From an uncultured Eubacteriales bacterium (GTDB taxonomy: Bacteria; Bacillota; Clostridia; Oscillospirales; CAG-272): a stretch of 64,000 nucleotides of DNA. The position numbers were made by a program, and so were the translations under genes. Shown here in pieces: positions 25,888 through 33,996 of the stretch; position 1 is the stretch's first letter, and each line of letters opens with the position of its first letter. The notes under the pieces are model-generated. The model saw only the letters and a list, made by a program, of their open reading frames with translations, did not search any database and was not told the DNA's origin. Location: assembly GCA_900546695.1 (NCBI GenBank), contig URDX01000007.1:1-64000 (forward strand). Reading direction: 5' to 3'.

Positions 25888-27726
25888 TCATTCTTCATTC
25901 TCTTCTTCAGACACATCAGATTCGTCCGACTCATCCGTCTTATCAACGTAATAAGACGCTTGCTTTGAAAACATGTCGGCATAAACGCCGCCGAGAGCCA
26001 TAAGCTCGGAATGGGTTCCGCGCTCAACAAGCTCACCGTCTGCAAACATAGCCACCGAATCGCAGAACTTAACGCTTGCAAGCCTGTGCGAGATATAGAT
26101 TGACGTTTTGTTTTTAATAATACTCCGGAACCTGTTATAAAGGGTCGTTTCGGCTACGGGATCAAGAGATGCCGTCGGCTCATCCAGAATAATGATGGGT
26201 GCATCCTTGTAATATGCCCGTGCGCAAGCCAGCTTCTGCCCTTCTCCGCCGGATAATTCGTTTCCCTTATAATCGAACGCCCTGCCTATATGCGTATATA
26301 TTCCTTCGTCAAGGGTCGCGAGCTTTTCGCCGAGCCCGCTCTGCTCCAGCGCCGTTATCACCCGCGCTTCATCCACCTCACGATTCATGACAACATTTTC
26401 GCATATAGTCATCCAGAAAAGCTGAAAATCCTGAAATACAACGGAGATTCGCTCACGGTAATCCGCAAGATTTATCGTCGAAATATCTATCCCGTCCAAA
26501 AGTATCTTACCCATAGTAGGCTCATAGAGACGGCAGATAAGCTTAATAAAGGTTGTTTTTCCCGCACCGTTGTATCCCACTACCGAAAGGCGCTCGCCCG
26601 CCTTTATTTTGATATTGACGTTTTTCAATACAAATCTGTCGGTGTTGGGATATTTAAAAGATACGTCGACAAATTCGAGCGCTCCGCACTTTGCGGGCAG
26701 TTCATCTCCCGTGACTACCTCTTTTTCTTTTCCCTTATGATCCGCGTACGACAAAAACTCCTTATAATCATCAACATATCCCGACAGCAGAGCCAAGCCC
26801 GAGAATCTGTTTACAAAGCATGACAATGTCCATGAAAATGCCGATATAGCGCCGAGAAATACGGTAAAGGAACCGACGGTTATCCCACCCGATATCACCA
26901 GATACGCACAGTAGCCGTATACGGCAACGGTTTGCAACATTTCGGTAAAGAACGGGAGCACTCTGTACTTAAACTGTTTTTTTTGGTTCGTCATACAATT
27001 ATCTATGTATTCAGAGACCTTATCATCGTACTTTTTGTGAAGCCATTCTGCAGCGCCGTTGATTCTTATCTCCTTTGCAAAGTCAAAGTAAAGCATACTC
27101 AGCCAGATAGAGGTAATACATCTGTTGATTCTTGTAAGGATACTCTGATACTCATAGCCAATCTTATCACATCTCCGCGAAGCATACGCATTTGTCGCTA
27201 TTACGAGCAGGAGGAAAACGACCATCAACGGATGAATGGAAGCGATAATATAGCTGTATCCGATAAGCTGCACCAGCTCGGATATAAAACCCGCCACCGT
27301 ATTCTCCGCAAACGATTTCGGTTCGACCGCGCCTATCGACTTCTCCGCGAGATCGCGTACGCGACCGTCTTCAAAATTACCGTAATCCATGTATCCCCAC
27401 TTCGCGTGATGATACATGGTCATGTTCTGATTGATCCTCAGCGTACGAATAGTCTTAGACCGCTGAATAAGCGTCGGAACTATACCGAAAAATACGGTCG
27501 CCGCAGCATAAAAACACAGATAACGTACGGTAACATCCACACGCTTTTCGCCCGCAAGCTCGTCCAAAATATATTTGGACAGATAAAGCATGATAAACGG
27601 CTGCGCCATCTGCATCGCCGTCTGCATTATGATGTGCGGATATATGCTGCGCGCAAAATTCCACGAGCGCTGCCACATGAACTTCATGTTTTTCATGAAA
27701 TGACCTGTTTTTTTGAATAATTGCAT
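25888..27726 (-). CDS. ABC exporter, membrane domain fused to ATPase
   Basis: The 612-residue protein has six hydrophobic segments in residues about 30-310. Its ATPase has Walker A GYNGAGKTT (near 382), Q-loop VFQDFQLFWM, signature LSGGEGQK (near 489), Walker B IIILDEPTASLD and HRLA. The C-terminus is acidic (ESDVSEEENEE). It is first of its operon, with GGTGAGG upstream of ATG 27726 and a promoter belonging to the duplicated promoter module. The partner is likely the next gene. The substrate is unknown. Confidence 0.88.
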   Translation of the reverse strand: MQLFKKTGHFMKNMKFMWQRSWNFARSIYPHIIMQTAMQMAQPFIMLYLSKYILDELAGEKRVDVTVRYLCFYAAATVFFGIVPTLIQRSKTIRTLRINQNMTMYHHAKWGYMDYGNFEDGRVRDLAEKSIGAVEPKSFAENTVAGFISELVQLIGYSYIIASIHPLMVVFLLLVIATNAYASRRCDKIGYEYQSILTRINRCITSIWLSMLYFDFAKEIRINGAAEWLHKKYDDKVSEYIDNCMTNQKKQFKYRVLPFFTEMLQTVAVYGYCAYLVISGGITVGSFTVFLGAISAFSWTLSCFVNRFSGLALLSGYVDDYKEFLSYADHKGKEKEVVTGDELPAKCGALEFVDVSFKYPNTDRFVLKNVNIKIKAGERLSVVGYNGAGKTTFIKLICRLYEPTMGKILLDGIDISTINLADYRERISVVFQDFQLFWMTICENVVMNREVDEARVITALEQSGLGEKLATLDEGIYTHIGRAFDYKGNELSGGEGQKLACARAYYKDAPIIILDEPTASLDPVAETTLYNRFRSIIKNKTSIYISHRLASVKFCDSVAMFADGELVERGTHSELMALGGVYADMFSKQASYYVDKTDESDESDVSEEENEE

Positions 27727-27812
27727 AAAACCTCACCGTGCTTTACTGTAAATATGTGTTTTCTTGTGCTGTATCGTATATCTTTTCTATACATTTATTT
27801 TTTGCTTAACTA

Positions 27813-27842
27813 ATTATATCGCATTTTCGGATTTTGTGTTAA
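27813..27842 (-). promoter_or_regulatory. Promoter of the ABC exporter operon (module copy P1)
   Basis: The minus strand has TTAACA and TATAAT with an 18-bp spacer. Upstream, the block CAGGACAAATTTGATATGTT and the following CACGTCAAAATTAACAC are shared with the promoters at 31235 and 40152. Confidence 0.7.
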
Positions 27843-28044
27843 TTTTGACGTGAAACATATCAAATTTGTCCTGAAAAGCATTTTGATGTAAATCGCAGGA
27901 AATTTCGTGTCACTTTCGCGAGATTTTCACACCATATTATAAAAATCATTGCATGGCTGTCCGTTGAAAATCCCATCTTCTAATCCCCCTCCGTACAGAG
28001 AAAAACGCCGGCGCAGAAAAGGCAGCCTCTGCAGCCTGCCTTTT
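27843..28044 (-). repeat. Terminator-promoter module, partial copy P1
   Basis: From the hairpin at 28017..28044 (AAAAGGCAG..CTGCCTTTT) down to the -35 box this DNA matches the intergenic modules at 31235..31466 and 40152..40384. Shared blocks include GAAAAGC..-type sequence, GTGTGAAAATC and CAGGACAAATTTGATATGTTT. The hairpin ends the upstream ACP gene's transcript and the promoter starts the next operon. Confidence 0.7.
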
Positions 28045-28083
28045 CAAATCAGATTCGTATGTTTTTTCCCGTGCCGAGCCTTA

Positions 28084-28353
28084 TTACTCTTGCGTCGAAA
28101 GGTCACACGACTCATCGTACAGCACCTGAAGAACATCTATCATCTTCTGCGCGGTATCCATCTCGGTTATAATCAGTTTTTCGTCCGGAATCACACACTC
28201 AAATTCTTCCTCCAAAGCTACTATTATCTGAATAAACGCGATTGAATCCATTCCGAGATCGGGCAGACTTTCGTCCAACTGCTCTACGGTTATTTCGAAC
28301 TTTTCCGTGCTGTTGATGACTTCCAACACCTTCTCTATTGTAACTGTTTTCAT
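28084..28353 (-). CDS. Acyl/peptidyl carrier protein
   Basis: The 89-residue acidic protein is a four-helix carrier domain. It has LGMDSIAFIQIIVALEEEF at about residues 33-51, where Ser36 of the DSI motif is the expected phosphopantetheine site. It differs from the fatty-acid ACP (usual DSLD) and resembles carrier proteins of secondary metabolism or peptide-maturation clusters. It follows an ABC exporter and a truncated signal-peptidase-like gene, the same order as in the radical SAM locus (35397..35711). No radical SAM or precursor gene follows it, so it may be an orphan of a decayed copy or act with the main locus. Confidence 0.85.
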   Translation of the reverse strand: MKTVTIEKVLEVINSTEKFEITVEQLDESLPDLGMDSIAFIQIIVALEEEFECVIPDEKLIITEMDTAQKMIDVLQVLYDESCDLSTQE

Positions 28354-28380
28354 CGGAATTTTTCCACATGCAATACAAAT

Positions 28381-28518
28381 TCAATACTCGGATTGATAAT
28401 TAAACACAAGTATATCACCAACATCGTATTTATCTTTCTGTTCAATAAATACTCTGTCATCCGGTAAAATAGCGGGATACATACTATTCCCGGTTACAGA
28501 CACAAAATGTCCTTTCAT
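28381..28518 (-). pseudogene. Truncated S24/S26 signal-peptidase-like gene
   Basis: ATG at 28518 has GGAGG upstream and encodes 45 residues containing GNSMYPAILPDDRVFIEQ and DVGDILVFN, then stops. This matches the first half of the 89-residue protein at 36145..36414 (catalytic Ser in GDSMLP), but the second half with the His (CHRI) and KGDN motifs is missing. No continuation is seen in other frames before the ACP gene. It is probably inactive, although the reading frame and binding site are intact. Confidence 0.75.
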
Positions 28519-28526
28519 GTCGCCTC

Positions 28527-30308
28527 CTATTTCACATAGTTTTCCGCCTGCTTTGTAAACATCTCATAGTACTCGCCGCGGCGCGACATAAGCTCATCGT
28601 GCGAGCCCGTTTCGACGATGCTGCCGTTGTCGACAACGACTATGCGGTCCGCATCGCGGACGGTCGACAGCCTATGCGCGACCATAACGGTCGTAGTCCG
28701 ATTTGCCGTGCTCATTATCAGCTTCATCATGTTATATTCCGCGATGGGATCGAGCGCGGACGACGGTTCGTCAAGGATGAGCAAGCCGAAATCGCCCGAT
28801 ATGATACGCGAAAGTGCAATCTTCTGCGCCTCTCCGCCCGACACCATGATGCCCTTTTCGTCGAATTCGCGTGTCATCTCGACGTCGGCGGTGCCGTCAC
28901 CCTTTTCAAGGATACCGTTCAGCCCCATTTTGGAAACGATATCGTCGACCTCTTCTCTCGAAAGATCGCCGTACATGGTTATATTGTCGATGAACGGCAG
29001 AGCGTACACATTGGCATCCTGAAAGGCAACGCCTATCTTCCTTCTCAGCTCCAACAGATCATATTCCTTAACGGAAACTCCGTTGTACAGTATCTCTCCG
29101 CCGTTTACGTCGTACAGACGCAGAAGAAGCTTTACAAGCGTCGTTTTTCCGACGCCGTTTGCGCCGACAATCGCGACCTTCTCACCCGGCTTTATGTCAA
29201 GGCAGACCTTTGACAGTCTGAACTGCGAGTTATCATAGGAAAAATCAACGTCTCTTAAGCTGACCGAAAACGGACCGTCGGTCGGCACGGTCAGGCGCTT
29301 TTCGTCATGCGGCTCGATATCGGAGTGCATTTCAAAAAAGGCTTTTATCTTATCGGCGTTGAGCGAGATTATCTTTGCATTCGACAGAAGCGAAATAAAC
29401 TCGCTCAGCTTTGAATCAAGACGATAGAAAGCAAGTATCATCGTGATATACAGTCCGACCTCGGGAATATCGCCGTTGATTATGCTCGTTATAAGATAAA
29501 CGATTATCACAAACTCCGTTATCGCCAGAACAGCTTCCCTTACCAGTCCCAAAAGCAGTACTCTTTTTGCATATTTGTAGGTCACCTCGACCTTCGCTTC
29601 TCCGCTTCTGTCATACTCGCGAAACAGCTTGCGCGGCAGCGATGTCACCTTCAAATCGGCTGCATATTGCTTTAAATAAAAGGCGCGATGGAAATAGCCT
29701 ATCTTTCGGTCTACGGGCATCAGCTCGTTTTTCTGACTGATGGAGAGCTTGTTGCTGTATTCGTTCAGAATCGCCTGAAGTATCAGCTGAACCGATTCGA
29801 TAAGCAGTATCCACGGACCGATAGTCGCGATTATGGTAAGCAGCACCGATGCGGAAAACAGATATTGAAAAAATCTGCTTATAAAATCCCGCGCTGCGTT
29901 GGTCTGACTCGTATATTCGTTTACCGCCCATGTAAATTTGTCATAGTATTCGGGATTGTCTATGTATTTGTAATCCGTCTCGATAGCCTTCCGATAGATC
30001 TCCTTGTTCATGAGCAGGTTTATCCGAGTCTGCTTTTTCTGAAAAAACGGGTAGAAAAAGCTCGGGAACATGTGCGTCAAAAACGATATGCCGCAAACGA
30101 CCGATACAAACGCCAGCATATAGCCGAGTGACCTGCCGTCTATCAACAGATCGACCACCCGCTCGGGCAGATATACATAAATTATGTCTCCGACGGGAAA
30201 CAGAATGAACGATACGACTATAGACAGAATAAAATAGACTTTTCCGTACTTCAGATACGGCTTGCACAGCCACAGTATGTTTTTTATGTCATTGGATATG
30301 CGCTTCAT
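28527..30308 (-). CDS. ABC exporter, membrane domain fused to ATPase
   Basis: The 593-residue exporter starts at 30308 with AAAGGGGA upstream. It has six hydrophobic segments. The ATPase has Walker A GANGVGKTT (near 381), Q-loop AFQDANVYALPF, Walker B LLILDEPSSALD and HRLS. The signature MVSGGEAQK (near 486) replaces Leu with Val. It precedes the truncated signal-peptidase-like gene by 8 bp and the ACP gene, mirroring the gene order at 33.9-38.0 kb, and is probably cotranscribed with them. Confidence 0.87.
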   Translation of the reverse strand: MKRISNDIKNILWLCKPYLKYGKVYFILSIVVSFILFPVGDIIYVYLPERVVDLLIDGRSLGYMLAFVSVVCGISFLTHMFPSFFYPFFQKKQTRINLLMNKEIYRKAIETDYKYIDNPEYYDKFTWAVNEYTSQTNAARDFISRFFQYLFSASVLLTIIATIGPWILLIESVQLILQAILNEYSNKLSISQKNELMPVDRKIGYFHRAFYLKQYAADLKVTSLPRKLFREYDRSGEAKVEVTYKYAKRVLLLGLVREAVLAITEFVIIVYLITSIINGDIPEVGLYITMILAFYRLDSKLSEFISLLSNAKIISLNADKIKAFFEMHSDIEPHDEKRLTVPTDGPFSVSLRDVDFSYDNSQFRLSKVCLDIKPGEKVAIVGANGVGKTTLVKLLLRLYDVNGGEILYNGVSVKEYDLLELRRKIGVAFQDANVYALPFIDNITMYGDLSREEVDDIVSKMGLNGILEKGDGTADVEMTREFDEKGIMVSGGEAQKIALSRIISGDFGLLILDEPSSALDPIAEYNMMKLIMSTANRTTTVMVAHRLSTVRDADRIVVVDNGSIVETGSHDELMSRRGEYYEMFTKQAENYVK

Positions 30309-30437
30309 GACAAATCCCCTTTCCGATCAATACACATGCATTTTCGCTGCTCGTATATCTTAATTCAAAACACAAGCAACTTTGGGCAAGTTTCCTGCAT
30401 GTGTCAAACAGATTACTTATTTTATCATGTGATTGAA

Positions 30438-30535
30438 TACTCGCTGCAGCTCGGGTCTGCATTGCTGCGAAAGATACGAAGATGTGAAGGATATGAAAGA
30501 AAAGACAGACCCTGCAGTCCGCCTTTTCAAATGAA
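30438..30535. repeat. Dispersed intergenic repeat with terminator-like hairpin, copy 1
   Basis: CTCGCTGCAGCTCGGGTCTG and the following CATTGCTGCGAAAGATACGA, then AAGATGTGAAGGATATGAAAG and GAAAAGACAGACCC, recur at about 39640..39735. GGGTCTG and CAGACCC are inverted partners. In copy 2 the GAAGGATAT unit is tandemly doubled. It lies in the 307-bp gap between the exporter start (30308) and the repeat-protein stop (30616), which contains no convincing gene. Confidence 0.7.
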
Positions 30536-30615
30536 TTCCGATAACTATCCTTCGCGCCGAGCACTGTTTTTACCCTTGCATTCTGCCCAAGGTATACCCG
30601 GCACTTCCGAGATTG

Positions 30616-31026
30616 TTATTCTTTAGCTTCCCGCTCGCGCGCATCCTCGTCATACTGCGCCTCGTTCGCCTCAGCCTCGCGCGCATCTCTGTCGTACTTC
30701 GCCTCGTTCGCTTCTACCTCGCGGGCATCCTCGTCGTACTGTGCCTCGTTTGCCTCAGCCTCGCGGGCATCCTCGTCGTACTGCACTTCGTTTGCCTCGG
30801 CCTCGCGGGCATCCTCGTCGTACTGCGCTTCGTTCGCCTCAACCTCGCGCGCATCTCTGTCGTACTGCACCTCATTTGCCTCAGCCTCGCGCGCATCTCT
30901 GTCGTACTGCGCTTCGTTTGCTTCTGCCTTGCGGGCATCCTCGTCGTACTGCGCTTCGTTTGCCTCGGCCTCGCGGGCGTATCTCTCGTACAACTCTTTC
31001 TTTTTTTCCGCCGTATGCATATCCAT
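30616..31026 (-). CDS. Tandem-repeat protein: eight 14-residue units, possible multi-core peptide precursor
   Basis: The 136-residue protein has a 19-residue start (MDMHTAEKKKELYERYARE), eight consecutive units of consensus AEANEAQYDEDARE, and the tail REAKE. The 42-bp DNA units differ by only a few bases, so they amplified recently. There is no Cys, Ser or repeat Thr, and every unit keeps one Asn and one Tyr. AGGAGGT precedes the ATG. A one-unit paralogue with the same N-terminus lies at 39812..39938. It could be a multi-core substrate for the radical SAM enzymes, or simply a charged helical protein. Function unknown. Confidence 0.75.
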   Translation of the reverse strand: MDMHTAEKKKELYERYAREAEANEAQYDEDARKAEANEAQYDRDAREAEANEVQYDRDAREVEANEAQYDEDAREAEANEVQYDEDAREAEANEAQYDEDAREVEANEAKYDRDAREAEANEAQYDEDAREREAKE

Positions 31027-31234
31027 AACAGTACCTCCTGTTTTTACCGACCGATATTCGGCTCGATATTTTTAATACGATTTTCGGCAAGGTTCTGCTG
31101 CGAGATGTTCAAACGTCACCTCGCAGCAGTTACGAATCGACGCCGATCAAGTTATACCATGCCGTTCCCGCTGTCTGCACACAGTCAAAAACGACCTCGG
31201 TATGCCGTCTCTCCGCATAAAATCCGCCAGGTTG

Positions 31235-31265
31235 ATTATAGCACAACTTTGTATCTTTGTGTCAA
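31235..31265 (-). promoter_or_regulatory. Promoter of the tandem-repeat protein gene
   Basis: The minus strand has TTGACA and TATAAT separated by 19 bp, about 210 bp before the start codon. The upstream block CAGGACAAAATTGATATGTT is conserved at three places and is a candidate activator or repressor site. Confidence 0.65.
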
Positions 31266-31438
31266 TCTTGACGCAAAACATATCAATTTTGTCCTGAAAT
31301 GCATCTTTTTGTCAATGATAGAAAATTGCGTGTTTTTTCGCAGGATTTTCACACTATTTTACGGAAATTTTTGCGCGGATGCACAAGGAGAATTCCGTCT
31401 TTAAATTCCCGTCCCCGCCGCGAAAAGCGCCCGCGCAG

Positions 31439-31466
31439 AAAAGACAGCCTCTGCAGTCTGCCTTTT
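31439..31466 (-). terminator. Terminator downstream of the second BtrH-like gene
   Basis: AAAAGACAG and CTGCCTTTT pair imperfectly around CCTCTGCAGT. Near-identical hairpins occur at 28017, about 30503 and 40356, always between a minus-strand gene end and the next promoter. Confidence 0.6.
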
Positions 31467-31573
31467 CAAACTAATTATGATAACTATCCTCCGCACCGAT
31501 CACAATTTTTTCGAATCGCACATACACACTTTCTTCTGTATCTACCGATACACAAATCTATATTTTCGTTGAT

Positions 31574-32572
31574 TTAATACGATTCCCGTGCCGATATCAT
31601 GTCGACGGTATCCGAAAGTATCCCTCCTTCAAGGTCGCGCATGATACGTATCTTGTCTATCATATCCGAAAGGTCCGAAGCGTTTAATGTTATAGCATAA
31701 TGCAAACACCGATTCCACATTTTTTCTGCCGCAGCCGTCACCTGCTTGTAGCGCGTACTGTAATCTGCTTCAAGTCCATAATAACGCTCAAGCGTTTCAA
31801 GCCGTTCAAGCATAAATTGCTTATGTTCAAGCAACATCTTAAATGGTCGGATATCAACATCCTGTGACTCATCGAGTTTTGCAAACGTCTCAATATATCG
31901 AATGGCGCATTCATGCGCCTCTATACCGTACACCGTAACTCCACGCTCGTCATAGTGCCACGCCGATGTCAGCAAAAGATGGTCACGTAGCTTTTCAAGA
32001 ATCAGCATCGGGTTAAGTTCAAACTGTACCGACTGTGGCCGAACAGCCGCAAGCGTGCCGCAACACCCCATCCGCTCGGATGACTTTCTCGCCTTGTCAA
32101 AGCATAGCTGCGGCATTTCAAACAATGAATATCTCATACGCTCATCATACACAAAAATGCTGTATGTATTCTTTTCGAAGTCATACCCACAGATAAGACC
32201 GTCGTGTAGATAATGGCACATATGATATCCGGCCCTGCCCTTCATGTAATAATCATCCACTCCGCCGAAATAAACATACCACCCACGATCTATCATATTA
32301 CGTATCACACGGCTGATACACCCGTCAAGGAAAGTCATAAGCAGCTGCTGACGGTCTATGTATGGATTATCTTCTATATTCGATTGACAGACATCCATGC
32401 GCAGCCTCGGCTGATCCCCCGCGAAACTCTCCGCCCGCGCCGATAAAACGAGTGAATTGTTTAAATACCAATTTCGCATACTCGGATTATTGTAAAGAAT
32501 CGCTCCTATCGTACCCTGAGAATGTGATACACTGTAAAACGGCTTTGTTATCGGCAAACTGTTACTCTTCAT
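31574..32572 (-). CDS. Unknown protein, weakly BtrH/C39-like; paralogue of 15430..16431
   Basis: The 332-residue protein is highly similar to the product of 15430..16431 along its full length, including MKSNSLPI.KPFYSVSHSQG, the ..NPSMRNWYLNNSLVL block and DDYYMKGRAGYH..HYLHDGLICGYD. It starts 158 bp after the second radical SAM gene, on the same strand. The pattern of a conserved His before an LICGYD turn suggests a papain/BtrH-like fold. If so, it could be an acyltransferase using the neighbouring ACP, or a peptidase removing a leader. Its codon usage is closer to the host than the AT-rich radical SAM genes. No catalytic Cys can be assigned with confidence. Confidence 0.6.
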   Translation of the reverse strand: MKSNSLPITKPFYSVSHSQGTIGAILYNNPSMRNWYLNNSLVLSARAESFAGDQPRLRMDVCQSNIEDNPYIDRQQLLMTFLDGCISRVIRNMIDRGWYVYFGGVDDYYMKGRAGYHMCHYLHDGLICGYDFEKNTYSIFVYDERMRYSLFEMPQLCFDKARKSSERMGCCGTLAAVRPQSVQFELNPMLILEKLRDHLLLTSAWHYDERGVTVYGIEAHECAIRYIETFAKLDESQDVDIRPFKMLLEHKQFMLERLETLERYYGLEADYSTRYKQVTAAAEKMWNRCLHYAITLNASDLSDMIDKIRIMRDLEGGILSDTVDMISARESY

Positions 32573-32645
32573 TTTGTCAACTCACTTTCGTTCTTTCCAT
32601 CACTTATGCAGGTAAACCCGGAATGCAAAAAAATATTCGTCTCGC

Positions 32646-32671
32646 GCAGATTAAAGCCACTTTCAATCTGC
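32646..32671 (-). terminator. Terminator after the radical SAM genes
   Basis: GCAGATT and AATCTGC pair. On the minus strand the stem is followed by GCGAGACGAATATTTTTTTGC. It separates the radical SAM operon from the BtrH-like gene. Confidence 0.55.
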
Positions 32672-32730
32672 CTATTTGATTAATCTGTTCCAATCGGGAA
32701 AGGAATTCAAATTCTTTTCTTGATAAATGA

Positions 32731-33996
32731 CTAACGATCATCAACCATCTCCAGCATTGCATAACAAGGCTCAAAACATTTTTGACATTGTCTGATTTTA
32801 ATATATTTTTTTGTGGACTCTATTATTTGATCATTATGAAAATTTCCATGAATATGTTCATAGAGTGCATTGCTTCCCTCAACAGAGCACATCTCTTCAG
32901 GCAAAAAATGGCATGCGCGTATTTTGCCACTGCTGGATATAACCATTGTCTCTATCCCAGACCCACATGACAAGCCTCCATTGTAAATATGTTTTTTCAA
33001 GTCGTCTTTTTTTCTCTTATATCCGTGTAATTTCGAGGAATATGAAATTTGAATATCCAACTCATCCTTGTTTTCTCGACGCAATCTAGAAATTTCGGAA
33101 ATCGCCATCTTAATTTTTTCTTTTAAAGCATTGTTTTGATATATAGCTTCGGCTCGTCCGTAATTATCTGCAAACCCTATGATCAATCGATCTGGGTGTA
33201 ACCTCTTAGCGGTATCTACAAATTCATCAATACGATCAATTGTTGATTCACTTAACGTTAATGACAAATGTACCGAAATACCGATTTCTCGAGCAAAATC
33301 GATTGACCTCTCCAAGTTAGAATAACCATTAGCAGCCCCTGTCATTCTTTTGTATTCATTATCGTCCACCCCATACAATGAGAATTGAATTAAATACAAT
33401 TTACTCAAAGACGAGGAATGAATACGGAATTTCCACAATCGGCTCCCATTTGTAATCATTGTGAGGCGAGGTACTTTATCGGCATAAATGTCAATATACT
33501 CAATCAAATGATTGTGTAATGTTGGCTCTCCTCCGGTAAATGTCACATGTTCAACTTTGGTATCAATAACACCTATTATTTTCTCCATATCACCATCGGA
33601 TATATACTTTCCCGTTGTAACCGCGGATTTATAGCAAAAAGGGCAACGGTAATTGCAAGCTGATGTCAGTTCTATTGCAATTTGTTTCGGATAATATAAT
33701 CCTTTTTCGCCCCAAAAAGTAATATTTTTATGACTACGGCACCCCTTTGTCATAAGAACTCCGCTTTGAACAAGCCTTTTTATTCTATTCTCAACATTTT
33801 CTTCGCATTTTGTCGGTTGTGCTTGCGTCAAGCAATTTGCAATCGTGCGATTTCCATCACATAGCAGCAATATACTTATATCATCCCGATCTAGATATGC
33901 TATTGATTCGCCATAATAATCTGCTATACAACCATCTCCGAAATAATATAGTTTTACGTTATCCCTCACTCCTATATAATAATCATAATTAACCAT
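32731..33996 (-). CDS. Radical SAM peptide-modifying enzyme, second
   Basis: The 421-residue protein has the radical SAM cluster motif CNYRCPFC (Cys114, Cys118, Cys121) and the SAM-binding GGEPT (155-159). The first 85 residues look like a PqqD/RRE-type peptide-recognition domain (YYFGDGCIADYYGESIAYL, then DDISILLLCDGNRTIANCL). C-terminal cysteines (SCGSG, ACHFLPEEMC, CQKCFEPC) suggest at least one auxiliary iron-sulfur cluster. Its start overlaps the end of the first radical SAM gene by 8 bp, so translation is coupled. Radical SAM enzymes of this build introduce thioether, carbon-carbon or similar crosslinks in ribosomal peptides. The gene is strongly AT-rich against its surroundings. Confidence 0.9.
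   Translation of the reverse strand: MVNYDYYIGVRDNVKLYYFGDGCIADYYGESIAYLDRDDISILLLCDGNRTIANCLTQAQPTKCEENVENRIKRLVQSGVLMTKGCRSHKNITFWGEKGLYYPKQIAIELTSACNYRCPFCYKSAVTTGKYISDGDMEKIIGVIDTKVEHVTFTGGEPTLHNHLIEYIDIYADKVPRLTMITNGSRLWKFRIHSSSLSKLYLIQFSLYGVDDNEYKRMTGAANGYSNLERSIDFAREIGISVHLSLTLSESTIDRIDEFVDTAKRLHPDRLIIGFADNYGRAEAIYQNNALKEKIKMAISEISRLRRENKDELDIQISYSSKLHGYKRKKDDLKKHIYNGGLSCGSGIETMVISSSGKIRACHFLPEEMCSVEGSNALYEHIHGNFHNDQIIESTKKYIKIRQCQKCFEPCYAMLEMVDDR

Larger units (their letters stand above)
31027..31466 (-). repeat. Terminator-promoter module, copy P2
   Basis: The whole 440-bp stretch from the ribosome binding site of the repeat-protein gene to the hairpin at 31439 aligns with 39939..40384. 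Shared blocks include ACAGTACCTCCT, GACCGATA..CGGCTCG, GTTACGAATCGACGC, AATTTTGTCCTGAAATGCA, GAGGAGAATTCCGTCTTTAA-like sequence and GCGAAAAGCGCCCGCGCA. No gene is seen in it. Confidence 0.8.

Noticed and set aside
30289..30564. Peptide sharing VCLFFHILHIFVSFAAMQTR with a frame at 39494..39727
   Set aside because: The similarity comes from a non-coding repeat with terminator-like ends, and neither frame has a binding site.
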